The notes beneath the pieces were generated by a model, which saw nothing but the letters and a program-made list of their open reading frames with translations, did no database searches and was not told the DNA's origin. Position numbers and translations under genes: made by a program. Below are positions 45,722 through 54,645 of a DNA stretch of 64,000 nucleotides, piece after piece (the stretch's first letter is position 1; the number at the start of each line of letters is the position of its first letter). Source of the DNA: Streptomyces sp. 2131.1 (GTDB taxonomy: Bacteria > Actinomycetota > Actinomycetes > Streptomycetales > Streptomycetaceae); the NCBI RefSeq assembly GCF_900105515.1, contig NZ_FNSY01000001.1:1178001-1242000 (forward strand), in the 5' to 3' direction.

Positions 45722-46873
45722 TCAGGCCACGGAGCCGATGCGCCCCGCCGGGGGCGGCCCTCCGGGGTGGTGGATCGGGGTGTGCGCGCCGGTGAGCGGG
45801 GCGCCGCTGCCGCCGCGCCGGACGGCGATGATCTCGGCGGCGATCGACAGGGCCGTCTCCTCGGGCGTACGGGCTCCGAGGTCGAGGCCGATCGGCGAGT
45901 GCAGGCGCGCCAGTTCCAGCTCGGTGACCCCGGCCTCGCGGAGCCGGTCGTTGCGCTGGAGGTGGGTGCGGCGGGAGCCCATCGCGCCGACGTACGCCAC
46001 GGGAAGCCTGAGCGCCGCCTCCAGGAGGGGGACGTCGAACTTGGCGTCGTGCGTGAGGACGCACAGGACCGTGCGGGCGTCCACGGCAGTGCCGTCCAGG
46101 TAGCGGTGCGGCCAGTCGACGACCAGGTCGTCGGCGTCCGGGAAGCGGGCCCTCGTCGCGAAGACGGGCCGCGCGTCGCACACCGTGACGTGGTAGCCGA
46201 GGAACTTGCCGGCGCGGACCAGGGCCGAGGCGAAGTCGATGGCCCCGAACACGATCATCCGGGGCGGCGGGACGCTGGACTCCACGAGCAGCGTGAGGGG
46301 CTGCCCGCAGCGCGAGCCGTCGGCGCCGATGGTGAGGGTGCCGGTGCGTCCCTGGTCGAGCATGGCGCGGGTTTCGGCCACGGCGGTGCGGTCGAGCTCG
46401 GGGTGTCCGCCGAGCCGGCCCTCGTACGTGCCGTCGGGCCGTACCAGCAGGGGCCGGCCGAGGAGTTCGGCGGGCCCGTCGGTGATCCGGGCGACCGCCG
46501 CCGCCTCCCCCCGTACGGCGGCGGCGAGCGCGGCGGTGAACACCGGGCGGGCGGGGTCGTCCGCCCGGACCGGGGTCACCAGGATGTCGATGACGCCGCC
46601 GCAGGTCAGGCCGACCGCGAAGGCGTCCTCGTCGCTGTAGCCGAAGCGTTCGAGGCGGGTCAGGCCGTCGTCGAGCGCCTCCTGGCACAGCTCGTACACC
46701 GCGCCCTCCACACACCCGCCGGAGACCGAGCCGATCGCCGTGCCGTCGCGGTCGACGGCCAGCGCGGCCCCCGGCTGACGGGGCGCGCTGCCGCCGACGG
46801 CGACGACGGTGGCCACGGCGAAATCGCGTCCCTGCCCGGCCCAGCGGTCGAGCTCTTCGGCGATGTCCAGCAT
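45722..46873 (-). CDS. xdhC: XdhC-family xanthine dehydrogenase accessory protein
   Basis: A 383-aa protein with an N-terminal XdhC domain (AVGGSAPRQPGAALAVDRDG, then VSGGCVEGAVYELCQEALDD with the conserved CVE) and a C-terminal Rossmann part (MIVFGAIDFASALVRAGKFL, then CDARPVFATRARFPDADDLV). XdhC binds molybdenum cofactor and inserts it, after sulfuration, into xanthine dehydrogenase. AGGAG seven bases upstream supports ATG 46873. It follows the permease gene by 33 bp, and the three enzyme subunits lie just upstream on the same strand. Confidence 0.92.
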   Translation of the reverse strand: MLDIAEELDRWAGQGRDFAVATVVAVGGSAPRQPGAALAVDRDGTAIGSVSGGCVEGAVYELCQEALDDGLTRLERFGYSDEDAFAVGLTCGGVIDILVTPVRADDPARPVFTAALAAAVRGEAAAVARITDGPAELLGRPLLVRPDGTYEGRLGGHPELDRTAVAETRAMLDQGRTGTLTIGADGSRCGQPLTLLVESSVPPPRMIVFGAIDFASALVRAGKFLGYHVTVCDARPVFATRARFPDADDLVVDWPHRYLDGTAVDARTVLCVLTHDAKFDVPLLEAALRLPVAYVGAMGSRRTHLQRNDRLREAGVTELELARLHSPIGLDLGARTPEETALSIAAEIIAVRRGGSGAPLTGAHTPIHHPGGPPPAGRIGSVA

Positions 46874-46906
46874 CTCGGTCTCCTTGGCGGGTGTGGGAGC
46901 GGCGGG

Positions 46907-48364
46907 TCAGCTGACCCCGAGCCAGCTCTCGATGGGGTGCAGGGCGAAGTAGACGATGAAGATCACCGTCAGGCCCCACATGAAGGCGCCGACCTCGCGG
47001 GCCCGGCCCTGGGCGGCCTTGATGGCGGTGTAGGAGATGACGCCCGCCGCGACACCGGTCGTGATGGTGTACGTGAACGGCATCAGGACCACCGTGAGGA
47101 ACACGGGGATGGCCACGGAGCGGTCGCTCCAGTCCACGTGCCGGGCGTTCTGCATCATCATGGCGCCGATGACCACGAGGGCGGCGGACGCCACCTCGGC
47201 GGGCACGATCGCGGTGAGCGGGGTGAAGAAGAGGCAGGCGGCGAAGAACAGGCCGGTTACGACGGAGGCGAGGCCCGTCCTGGCCCCCTCGCCGACGCCG
47301 GTCGCGGACTCCACGAAGACCGTCTGCCCCGAACCGCCGGCCACACCGCCGATCGCACCGCCCGCGCCGTCGATGAACAGCGCCTTGGACAGGCCCGGCA
47401 TGCGGCCCTTGTCGTCGGCTAGCCCGGCCTCCGTGCCGACGCCGATGATGGTGGCCATCGCGTCGAAGAAGCCGGCGAGCACCAGGGTGAAGACGATGAA
47501 GCCGACGGTCATCGCGCCGACGTCGCCCCAGCCGCCGAAGTCGACGTCGCCGAAGAGCGAGAAGTCCGGTGAGGAGACCGCGGAGCCGTTGAGCTCGGGC
47601 GGGCCGCTGCTCCAGATCTTCGGGTCGACGTCCGCGACCTTGTTGATCACGACGGCGACCACGGTGCCGACGACGATGCCGATCAGGATCGCGCCGGGGA
47701 TGTTGCGGGCCTGGAGCATGAAGATGAGCAGCAGGGTGACCGCGAAGACGAGGACGGGCCAGCCGGCGAGTTCACCGGTGGGGCCGAGGGTCACCGGGGT
47801 CGCGGTGCCCTTGCCGACGAAGCCGGCCTTGTAGAGCCCGATCAGGGCGATGAACAGGCCGATGCCCATGGTGATGCCGTGCTTCAGCGGGAGCGGGATC
47901 GCGTTCATGATCAGCTCACGCAGACCGGTGACCACCAGGAGGCAGATCACCAGGCCGTACATCACACACATGCCCATGGCCTGCGGCCAGGTCATTTCGG
48001 GGGCGACCTGCGAGGACAGGACACCGGAGACGCTGAGGCCCGCGGCGAGCGCGAGCGGGACCTTGCCGACGAAGCCCATCAGCAGGGTGGTCGCCGCCGC
48101 CGCGAGCGCGGTGGCGGTGATCAGCGCCGGCTGGCTGAGCACGTTCTGGTCGACGTCCTTGCCGCCGAGGATCAGCGGGTTGAGCAGGAGGATGTACGCC
48201 ATGGCCATGAAGGTCGTGACGCCGCCGCGCACTTCCCGCGCCACGGTCGAGCCGCGGTCGGATATGTGGAAGTACCGGTCGAGCCATGATCTGCCGGCGG
48301 GGACGCGCGAGCCGGGGCCCGCGTCCTCCGCACCGGTCTTCGGCTGCACTGACTGCTGGGTCAT
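46907..48364 (-). CDS. NCS2-family purine (guanine/hypoxanthine/xanthine-type) permease
   Basis: A 485-aa membrane transporter with about 12-14 helices. GSTVAREVRGGVTTFMAMAY, ATALAAAATTLLMGFVGKVP and LFIDGAGGAIGGVAGGSGQT are the AzgA/PbuG-type landmarks of adenine/guanine/hypoxanthine carriers. The last helix region and TFVES-like segment (VFVESATGVGEGARTGLASV) match the same group. It imports the purine oxidised by the xanthine dehydrogenase encoded next to it. The 273-bp gap to the dehydrogenase gene (48365-48637) has no gene. Confidence 0.92.
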   Translation of the reverse strand: MTQQSVQPKTGAEDAGPGSRVPAGRSWLDRYFHISDRGSTVAREVRGGVTTFMAMAYILLLNPLILGGKDVDQNVLSQPALITATALAAAATTLLMGFVGKVPLALAAGLSVSGVLSSQVAPEMTWPQAMGMCVMYGLVICLLVVTGLRELIMNAIPLPLKHGITMGIGLFIALIGLYKAGFVGKGTATPVTLGPTGELAGWPVLVFAVTLLLIFMLQARNIPGAILIGIVVGTVVAVVINKVADVDPKIWSSGPPELNGSAVSSPDFSLFGDVDFGGWGDVGAMTVGFIVFTLVLAGFFDAMATIIGVGTEAGLADDKGRMPGLSKALFIDGAGGAIGGVAGGSGQTVFVESATGVGEGARTGLASVVTGLFFAACLFFTPLTAIVPAEVASAALVVIGAMMMQNARHVDWSDRSVAIPVFLTVVLMPFTYTITTGVAAGVISYTAIKAAQGRAREVGAFMWGLTVIFIVYFALHPIESWLGVS

Positions 48365-48468
48365 GATGCCTGACTCCCAAGGTTCACAGGGGCACCCGCG
48401 ATGAAGAATCGAAATGCGGGATTTGGGATGACTGCGCTGGCGGCACGACCCGGGGGACGGCCCGAGAC

Positions 48469-48477
48469 GAACTGTTC
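48469..48477. promoter_or_regulatory. GAAC-T-GTTC palindrome upstream of the permease gene
   Basis: GAACTGTTC followed by ATG resembles GAACTTGTTCATG at 52574 in the dehydrogenase/PucR promoter. It may be a shared regulator site; the similarity covers about ten bases only. Confidence 0.3.
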
Positions 48478-48637
48478 ATGCAGGAAGGGCTCGGAACGGC
48501 TGCCGCCGTTCCGGGTGCGGGGGGTTCGGGGCCGCGAGCGGCGCGGGACCCTGGGCCTCCGGGCGGTGCGGGCCGGGGAAGTGTGACGTTCGCCGGTGGC
48601 GCGCACCGCCCGGAGAGCGGTGGGGGCGGAGCCCCGG

Positions 48638-51022
48638 TCAGACGCCGGTGAGGTGTTCGGGCCGCACCGGTGTCCGGTCGAGCTCCAGACCCGTCGCGTT
48701 CCGGATCGCCGCGAGGACGGCCGGGGTGGACGACAGGGTCGGGGCCTCGCCGATGCCGCGCAGCCCGTACGGGGCGTGGTCGTCGGCGAGTTCGAGCACG
48801 TCGACCGGGATGGTCGGAGTGTCGAGGATGGTGGGGAGGAGGTAGTCCGTGAAGGAGGGGTTGCGCACCTTCGCGGTCACCGGGTCGACGATGATCTCCT
48901 CCATGACGGCGATGCCCATCCCCTGGATGGTGCCGCCCTGGATCTGGCCGACGACCGACAGCGGGTTGAGCGCCTTGCCGACGTCCTGGGCGCAGGCCAG
49001 TTCGATGACCTTGACCAGGCCGAGCTCGGTGTCGACCTCGACGACCGCGCGGTGCGCGGCGAAGGAGTACTGGACGTGGCCGTTGCCCTGTCCGGTGCGC
49101 AGGTCGAAGGCCTCGGTGGGCCGGTGGCGCCACTCCAGCTCGATGTCGACCGCCTCGTCCTCCAGGACGTCCGCGATGTCGGCCAGCACCTCGCCGCCGT
49201 CGGTGACGACCTTGCCGCCCTCCAGGAGGAGTTCGGCGGTGGCCCAGGCGGGGTGGTGGGTGCCGAGCTTGCGGCGGCCCATCTCCAGGACCTGTTCGCG
49301 GACGGCCTCGCAGGAGTTCTTGACCGCGCCGCCGGTGACGTACGTCTGGCGGGAGGCGGAGGTCGATCCGGCGGAGCCCACCTGGGTGTCGGCGGGGTGG
49401 ATGGTGACCTGGGAGACGCCGAGTTCGGTACGGGCGATCTGGGCGTGCACGGTGACGCCGCCCTGCCCGACCTCGGCCATCGCGGTGTGCACGGTCGCGA
49501 CGGGTTCGCCGCCGATGACCTCCATGCGGACCCGGGCGGTGGAGTAGTCGTCGAAGCCCTCGGAGAAGCCGACGTTCTTCAGGCCGACCGCGTAGCCGAC
49601 CCCGCGTACGACGCCCTCGCCATGGGTCGTGTTGGACAGGCCGCCGGGCAGGGCCCGTACGTCGGCGTGCTCGCCGGCGCTCTCCCACTGGCGCTCGGGC
49701 GGCATCGGCATGGCCTTGACGCGGCGCAGCAGTTCGGCGACCGGGGCGGGCGAGTCGACCTGCTGTCCGGTGGGCAGCAGGGTGCCCTGCTCCATGGCGT
49801 TGAGCTGCCGGAACTCGACCGGGTCCATGTCCAGACGGGCGGCGAGCTTGTCCATCTGCGCCTCGTAGGCGAAGCACGCCTGGACGGCGCCGAAGCCGCG
49901 CATCGCGCCGCACGGGGGGTTGTTGGTGTAGAGGGCGATCGCCTCGATGTCGACGTCCTCGATGACGTACGGGCCGACGGCCAGCGAGGAGGCGTTGCCG
50001 ACGACGGCCGGGGAGGCGGAGGCGTAGGCGCCGCCGTCCAGGACGATGCGGCACTTCATGTGCGTGAGCTTGCCGTCGCGGGTGGCGCCGTGCTCGTAGT
50101 GGAGCCGGGCCGGGTGGCGGTGGACGTGCCCGAAGAAGGACTCGAAGCGGTTGTAGACGATCTTCACGGGCTTGCCGGTGCGCAGGGCGAGCAGGCAGGC
50201 GTGGATCTGCATCGACAGGTCCTCGCGCCCGCCGAAGGCGCCGCCGACGCCGGAGAGCGTCATGCGGACCTTGTCCTCGGGCAGGCCGAGCACGGGCGCG
50301 ATCTGGCGCAGGTCGGAGTGGAGCCACTGGGTGGCCACGTACAGGTCGACGCCGCCGTCCTCTGCGGGTACGGCGAGCCCGGACTCGGGGCCCAGGAACG
50401 CCTGGTCCTGCATGCCGAAGTAGTAGTCGCCCTTGACGATCACATCGGCCCGGGCCTCGGCCGCCGCCGCGTCGCCCCGGACGATCGGCTGGCGGTGGAC
50501 GATGTTGGGGTGCGGCACGTGGCCGATGTGGTGGTCGTCGCGGCCCTCGTGGATGAGGGGGGCGCCGGGCGCGGTCGCGGACGCCTCGTCGGTGACGACG
50601 GGCAGTTCGCGGTAGTCGATCCGGATCTTCGCGGCGGCGCGGCGGGCCGTCTCCGGGTGGTCGGCCGCGACGAGCGCGACGGGCTCGCCGTGGTGGCGGA
50701 CCCGGCCGTGGGCGAGGACGGGGGTGTCCTGGATCTCCAGGCCGTAGTTCTTCATCTCGGCCGGCAGGTCGTCGTAGGTGAGGACCGCGTAGACGCCGGA
50801 GGTGGCCAGCGCCTCGGAGACGTCGATGGAGACGATCTCCGCGTGGGCGACGGTGGAGCGCAGGGTGTGGCCCCAGAGCATGTCCTCGTGCCACATGTCC
50901 GAGGAGTACGCGAACTCGCCGGTGACCTTCAGGATGCCGTCGGGGCGCAGCGTGGACTCGCCGATGCCGCCCTTGGTGCGGGTGCCCTGGTTGATGTTGG
51001 TGGGGGAACCGGTAACGCCCAT
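48638..51022 (-). CDS. Xanthine dehydrogenase, molybdopterin-binding subunit
   Basis: A 794-aa XdhB/CoxL-type large subunit that binds the molybdenum cofactor and oxidises hypoxanthine/xanthine to urate. Motifs include GGIGESTLRPDGILKVTGEF at the N-terminus, SGVGGAFGGREDLSMQIHA (Mo-pterin contacts), PCGAMRGFGAVQACFAYEAQ, GQGGVTVHAQIARTELGV and, near the C-terminus, LRGIGEAPTLSSTPAVLAAI with the catalytic glutamate. The ATG lies three bases after the stop of the iron-sulfur subunit. It is the last of three subunit genes. Confidence 0.93.
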   Translation of the reverse strand: MGVTGSPTNINQGTRTKGGIGESTLRPDGILKVTGEFAYSSDMWHEDMLWGHTLRSTVAHAEIVSIDVSEALATSGVYAVLTYDDLPAEMKNYGLEIQDTPVLAHGRVRHHGEPVALVAADHPETARRAAAKIRIDYRELPVVTDEASATAPGAPLIHEGRDDHHIGHVPHPNIVHRQPIVRGDAAAAEARADVIVKGDYYFGMQDQAFLGPESGLAVPAEDGGVDLYVATQWLHSDLRQIAPVLGLPEDKVRMTLSGVGGAFGGREDLSMQIHACLLALRTGKPVKIVYNRFESFFGHVHRHPARLHYEHGATRDGKLTHMKCRIVLDGGAYASASPAVVGNASSLAVGPYVIEDVDIEAIALYTNNPPCGAMRGFGAVQACFAYEAQMDKLAARLDMDPVEFRQLNAMEQGTLLPTGQQVDSPAPVAELLRRVKAMPMPPERQWESAGEHADVRALPGGLSNTTHGEGVVRGVGYAVGLKNVGFSEGFDDYSTARVRMEVIGGEPVATVHTAMAEVGQGGVTVHAQIARTELGVSQVTIHPADTQVGSAGSTSASRQTYVTGGAVKNSCEAVREQVLEMGRRKLGTHHPAWATAELLLEGGKVVTDGGEVLADIADVLEDEAVDIELEWRHRPTEAFDLRTGQGNGHVQYSFAAHRAVVEVDTELGLVKVIELACAQDVGKALNPLSVVGQIQGGTIQGMGIAVMEEIIVDPVTAKVRNPSFTDYLLPTILDTPTIPVDVLELADDHAPYGLRGIGEAPTLSSTPAVLAAIRNATGLELDRTPVRPEHLTGV

Positions 51023-51025
51023 GGC

Positions 51026-51622
51026 TCAGACCGTCTCTTCCGCGCGGGCGGCCGCGAGGCGGACCGCGTCGAGGATCTTCTCGTAGCCGGTGCAGCGGCA
51101 GAGGTTGCCGGAGAGCGCCTCGCGGATGTCCGCGTCGGACGGCTGCGGGGTGCGCTCCAGGAGCTCGTCGGCCGCGACCAGGAGGCCGGGGGTGCAGAAG
51201 CCGCACTGGACGGCTCCGGCGTCGATGAAGGCCTGCTGGATCGGGGAGAGCTCGCCGGTGTCGCGGGTCTCGTCGCCCGCGGCGGGCTCGGCCTTCCAGC
51301 GCTTGGCCCGGTCCAGCGAGGTGCCGCAGGCGCCGGAGGCGCAGCCGGTGCCGGGGTGGGCCTCGGCGCGGTGGGCGGCGAAGTCGGCCAGACCTTCTAC
51401 GGTGACGACGTCGCGGCCCTCGACCTGGCCGGCGGCGACCAGGCAGGAGCAGACGGGGACCCCGTCGAGGCGGACCGTGCAGGAGCCGCACTCGCCCTGC
51501 TCGCAGGCGTTCTTCGAGCCGGGCAGGCCCATGCGCTCGCGCAGGACATAGAGGAGGGACTCGCCCTCCCAGACGTCGTCGGCCTCGTGGCGGCGGCCGT
51601 TGACCGTGAAATTGACGCGCAT
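51026..51622 (-). CDS. Xanthine dehydrogenase, 2Fe-2S subunit
   Basis: A 198-aa subunit with the plant-ferredoxin-type cluster (CEQGECGSCTVRLDGVPVCSC) and the second cluster domain (CGFCTPGLLVAADELLERT, then CRCTGYEKILDAV). It moves electrons from the molybdenum centre toward FAD. An insert of about 40 residues between the two clusters (HRAEAHPGTGCASGACGTS) is longer than in most homologues. Three bases separate it from the FAD-subunit gene. Confidence 0.93.
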   Translation of the reverse strand: MRVNFTVNGRRHEADDVWEGESLLYVLRERMGLPGSKNACEQGECGSCTVRLDGVPVCSCLVAAGQVEGRDVVTVEGLADFAAHRAEAHPGTGCASGACGTSLDRAKRWKAEPAAGDETRDTGELSPIQQAFIDAGAVQCGFCTPGLLVAADELLERTPQPSDADIREALSGNLCRCTGYEKILDAVRLAAARAEETV

Positions 51623-51624
51623 GA

Positions 51625-52515
51625 TCAGGCGGCTCCTTCGGTGCTGCGGCCGTTGCCGCGGTATGACTCCCAGGCCCAGCCGAGGGTGCGGCGGGCCATG
51701 ATCCCGACGGCGTGCCGGCGGTAGCTCGCGGTGCCGCGCACGTCGTCGATCGGGTTGCAGGCGCCGGCGGCGAGCGTGGCGAACTGCTGGGCGACGGACG
51801 GGGTGATGATCGTCCGGCTGTCCCAGAACCCGCCCTCCTCCAGGGCGGCGTTCAGGAACTCCTCGGCCTCCTTGGCCCGTACGGGTGTCGGTGCGGCCGA
51901 TCCGATGCCGGTGCGGACCGTGCGGGTCTCGGGGTGCAGGGCCAGGCCGAAGGCGCAGACGGCGATGACCATCGCGTTGCGGGTGCCGACCTTGGAGTAC
52001 TGCTGCGGCCCGTCGGCCTTCTTGATGTGCACGGCCCGGATCAGCTCGTCCGGTTCGAGTGCGTTGCGCTTGACGCCGGTGTAGAAGGCGTCGATGGGGA
52101 TCATCCGGGTGCCGCGCACGGACTCGGCCTCCACCTCGGCGCCGGCGGCGAGCAGGGCCGGGTGGGCGTCACCGGCCGGGGACGCGGTGCCCAGGTTGCC
52201 GCCGACGCCGCCGCGGTTGCGGATCTGCGGGGATGCGACGGTGTGGGAGGCGAGCGCGAGACCGGGCAGCTCGGCCCGCAGGTGCTCCATGATCTGGCTG
52301 TACGGCACCGAGGCGCCGAGCCGTACGTTCTCCTGGCCCACCTCCCACTCGGTGAGCTCACCGATGCGGTTGAGGTCCAGGAGGTATTCGGGGCGCCGGT
52401 GGTCGAAGTTGATCTCGACCATCACATCGGTGCCCCCGGCGATGGGCACAGCCGTCGGGTGCTCGGCCTTGGCGGCGAGCGCCTCCTCCCAGCTTGCGGG
52501 GCGAAGGAAGTCCAT
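51625..52515 (-). CDS. Xanthine dehydrogenase, FAD-binding subunit
   Basis: A 296-aa CO-dehydrogenase-medium-subunit-like flavoprotein. PTAVPIAGGTDVMVEINFDH and SPQIRNRGGVGGNLGTASPA contact FAD; LEPDELIRAVHIKKADGPQQ is the usual C-terminal linker. It passes electrons from the iron-sulfur subunit to NAD. ATG 52515 has GAAGAGAG upstream. The 257-bp gap to the divergent PucR gene holds the shared regulatory region. Confidence 0.92.
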   Translation of the reverse strand: MDFLRPASWEEALAAKAEHPTAVPIAGGTDVMVEINFDHRRPEYLLDLNRIGELTEWEVGQENVRLGASVPYSQIMEHLRAELPGLALASHTVASPQIRNRGGVGGNLGTASPAGDAHPALLAAGAEVEAESVRGTRMIPIDAFYTGVKRNALEPDELIRAVHIKKADGPQQYSKVGTRNAMVIAVCAFGLALHPETRTVRTGIGSAAPTPVRAKEAEEFLNAALEEGGFWDSRTIITPSVAQQFATLAAGACNPIDDVRGTASYRRHAVGIMARRTLGWAWESYRGNGRSTEGAA

Positions 52516-52573
52516 GGTGGCTCTCTTCTTCTCAATCGTGTCTTCACGCTGGGCTGGGTGACGGCCGGCCCTC

Positions 52574-52700
52574 GAACTTGTTCATGTCTTGTTCACGCGG
52601 TGTGTGGCCCAGTACACAAGCCCTGCTCCACCTGGTGCAGTCACCGAACCCATGAAGCGGTTGGCCGGTCTCCGCTCATGTCTTGTAGATTCGAACGAAT
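52574..52700. promoter_or_regulatory. Shared regulatory region of xanthine dehydrogenase operon and pucR
   Basis: It contains GAACTTGTTC (52574-52583, palindrome GAAC-TT-GTTC), a repeat CATGTCTTGT (52583-52592 region and again near 52678), and the palindrome ATTCG-AA-CGAAT (52689-52700). TAGATT (52686-52691) is a possible -10 box for the rightward PucR gene. Confidence 0.45.
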
Positions 52701-52772
52701 GGCGGGGCTCAACAGCCTCACCGCAACACCCAGACTTCACCCGTACCAACGAAAGAGATCGGCGGCGACCCG

Positions 52773-54488
52773 ATGCGGCTGCGCGCACTGCTGGAGAACG
52801 ACGCGCTGGGCCTGCGGCTGCTCGGCGGCGACGAGGAGCTGGACCGCTCGGTGCGCGGGGTGATGACGACCGACCTGCGCGATCCGAGCCGCTACCTCAC
52901 CGGCGGCGAGCTGGTCCTGACCGGCCTGGCCTGGCGCCGGGACGCCGAGGACTCGGAGCCCTTCGTACGCATCCTGGCGGGCGCCGGGGTGGCCGGGCTC
53001 GCGGCCGGCGAGGCGGAGCTGGGCGACATCCCGGACGATCTCGTCGAGGCGTGCCTGCGCCACCGGCTGCCGCTGTTCGCCGTCCACGAGACGGTCGCGT
53101 TCGCAACGATCACCGAGTACGTGGTGCGCCAGGTCTCCGGGGAACGGGCCGGCGACCTGGCGGCCGTGGTGGACCGGCACCGCAGGCTCATGACCTCGGG
53201 CCCGGCGGGCGGCGGCCCGGAGGTGGTCCTCGATCTCCTCGGCTCCGACCTGGACCTCCATGCCTGGGTGCTCTCCCCCACCGGCCGGCAGATCGCGGGC
53301 GCGGGCGCCCCGCTGTCCGCCGCCGCCGGGGCGGAGCTGGCCGGGCTGCATCTCGCCGCCGTCCGCTCCGGCCGCCGCGCCCCGCACCGGGCCGCGCTGG
53401 GCGGTACGACGTATTCGCTCTTCCCCATCCGGAACAACGGCCGGGGCGGCGCCGCGCCGGCCGTCCGCGACGTGCGCGAGTCGGTGCTCTCCGACTGGCT
53501 GCTGGCCGTGGAGGCCGACGCGAGCGACTGGCCTGCCGCGCGGCTCGACCTCCTCCAGGGCGTCACCCAGCTGATCGCGGTGGAGCGCGACCGGCGCGAC
53601 GCGGCCCGCACGGTGCGCCGCCGGCTCGCCCAGGAGGTACTGGAGCTGGTCCAGGCGGGCGCCGCGCCCGCCGAGATCGCCGCCCGGCTGCGCGTGGCCA
53701 CCCCGGTCCTGCTCCCCGGCCTGGGCACCGCGCCGCACTGGCAGGTCGTGGTGGCCCGGGTCGAGTGGGACGAGGAGGGCGCGTCCCGTGTCCAGGGAGG
53801 CCCGGTGGCCCAGGCCCTCCTTGAGGAGATCCTCGTCGACCCGGCCGTGACCGGACCCGACTCGGCGGACCGGATCGCCGTCGCCCACACGGGTGACGAG
53901 GCGATCGCGCTGGTGCCGCTGCCCGCCGCCCCGGACCGGGCGGAGGGCACGGCGGGCGACGCCGCCGAGGGCGCGGCGGAGGGCGACGGACCGGCCCTGC
54001 ACGCCGACGCGCTGCTCGCCGCCGTGCGCGCCCCGCTCTCCGCGGGGCTCGCCGACGACGGCCGCCTGACACTGGGTGTCAGCGCCTCGGTGCACTCGGC
54101 TGAGGGGCTGCGCGGCGCCCTGGAGGAGGCCCGGCACGCGCGCCGGGTCGCGGCGGCCCGTCCGGGGCGGGTCTGCGCGGCCGGCCACCACGAGCTGGCC
54201 TCGCACGTCCTGCTGCTCCCGTTCGTCCCGGACGACGTGCGCCGGGCGTTCACCGCGCGGCTGCTCGACCCGTTGCGCGAGTACGACCGGCGCCACCGCG
54301 CGGAGCTGATCCCGACGCTGGAGGCGTTCCTCGACTGCGACGGTTCGTGGACGCGCTGCGCGGCCCGGCTGCACCTCCACGTCAACACGCTGCGCTACCG
54401 GGTCGGGCGAATCGAGCAGTTGACGGGGCGTGACCTGGCGCGCCTGGAGGACAAGCTCGATTTCTTCCTGGCCCTGCGCATGAGCTGA
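52773..54488 (+). CDS. pucR: PucR-family transcriptional regulator
   Basis: A 571-aa regulator. The N-terminal PucR ligand domain (LRALLENDALGLRLLGGDEE, then RSVRGVMTTDLRDPSRYLTG) is followed by a long middle region and a C-terminal HTH_30 domain (LEAFLDCDGSWTRCAARLHL, then HVNTLRYRVGRIEQLTGRDL). PucR proteins activate purine-degradation genes in response to purine intermediates. It is divergent from the xanthine dehydrogenase operon. The ribosome site is weak, so a leaderless or alternative start is possible. Confidence 0.92.
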   Translation: MRLRALLENDALGLRLLGGDEELDRSVRGVMTTDLRDPSRYLTGGELVLTGLAWRRDAEDSEPFVRILAGAGVAGLAAGEAELGDIPDDLVEACLRHRLPLFAVHETVAFATITEYVVRQVSGERAGDLAAVVDRHRRLMTSGPAGGGPEVVLDLLGSDLDLHAWVLSPTGRQIAGAGAPLSAAAGAELAGLHLAAVRSGRRAPHRAALGGTTYSLFPIRNNGRGGAAPAVRDVRESVLSDWLLAVEADASDWPAARLDLLQGVTQLIAVERDRRDAARTVRRRLAQEVLELVQAGAAPAEIAARLRVATPVLLPGLGTAPHWQVVVARVEWDEEGASRVQGGPVAQALLEEILVDPAVTGPDSADRIAVAHTGDEAIALVPLPAAPDRAEGTAGDAAEGAAEGDGPALHADALLAAVRAPLSAGLADDGRLTLGVSASVHSAEGLRGALEEARHARRVAAARPGRVCAAGHHELASHVLLLPFVPDDVRRAFTARLLDPLREYDRRHRAELIPTLEAFLDCDGSWTRCAARLHLHVNTLRYRVGRIEQLTGRDLARLEDKLDFFLALRMS

Positions 54489-54645
54489 ATTCCCGGGCCC
54501 CGCAAGGGTCTGAGGCGCGCCAGGGACACTCCCGCCGATTGTGAAAACTTTCACCTGACATTGCCTCGCCCTCTTGGCCCGGCGTGCCATTCCATGCTGT
54601 GATGCGGCCCATACTCAGCTCGAAGGCGCGCTCGGGGAGGGCAAT

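Noticed and set aside
52574..52583. GAACTTGTTC as a LexA (SOS) box
   Set aside because: LexA sites in actinobacteria have four bases between GAAC and GTTC; here there are two, and the neighbours are purine genes.
52688..52700. GATTCGAACGAAT (and GATTCGAAC at 57278) resembling a tRNA T-arm
   Set aside because: The flanking bases do not form the 5-bp T-stem, and no acceptor, D or anticodon arm is found.
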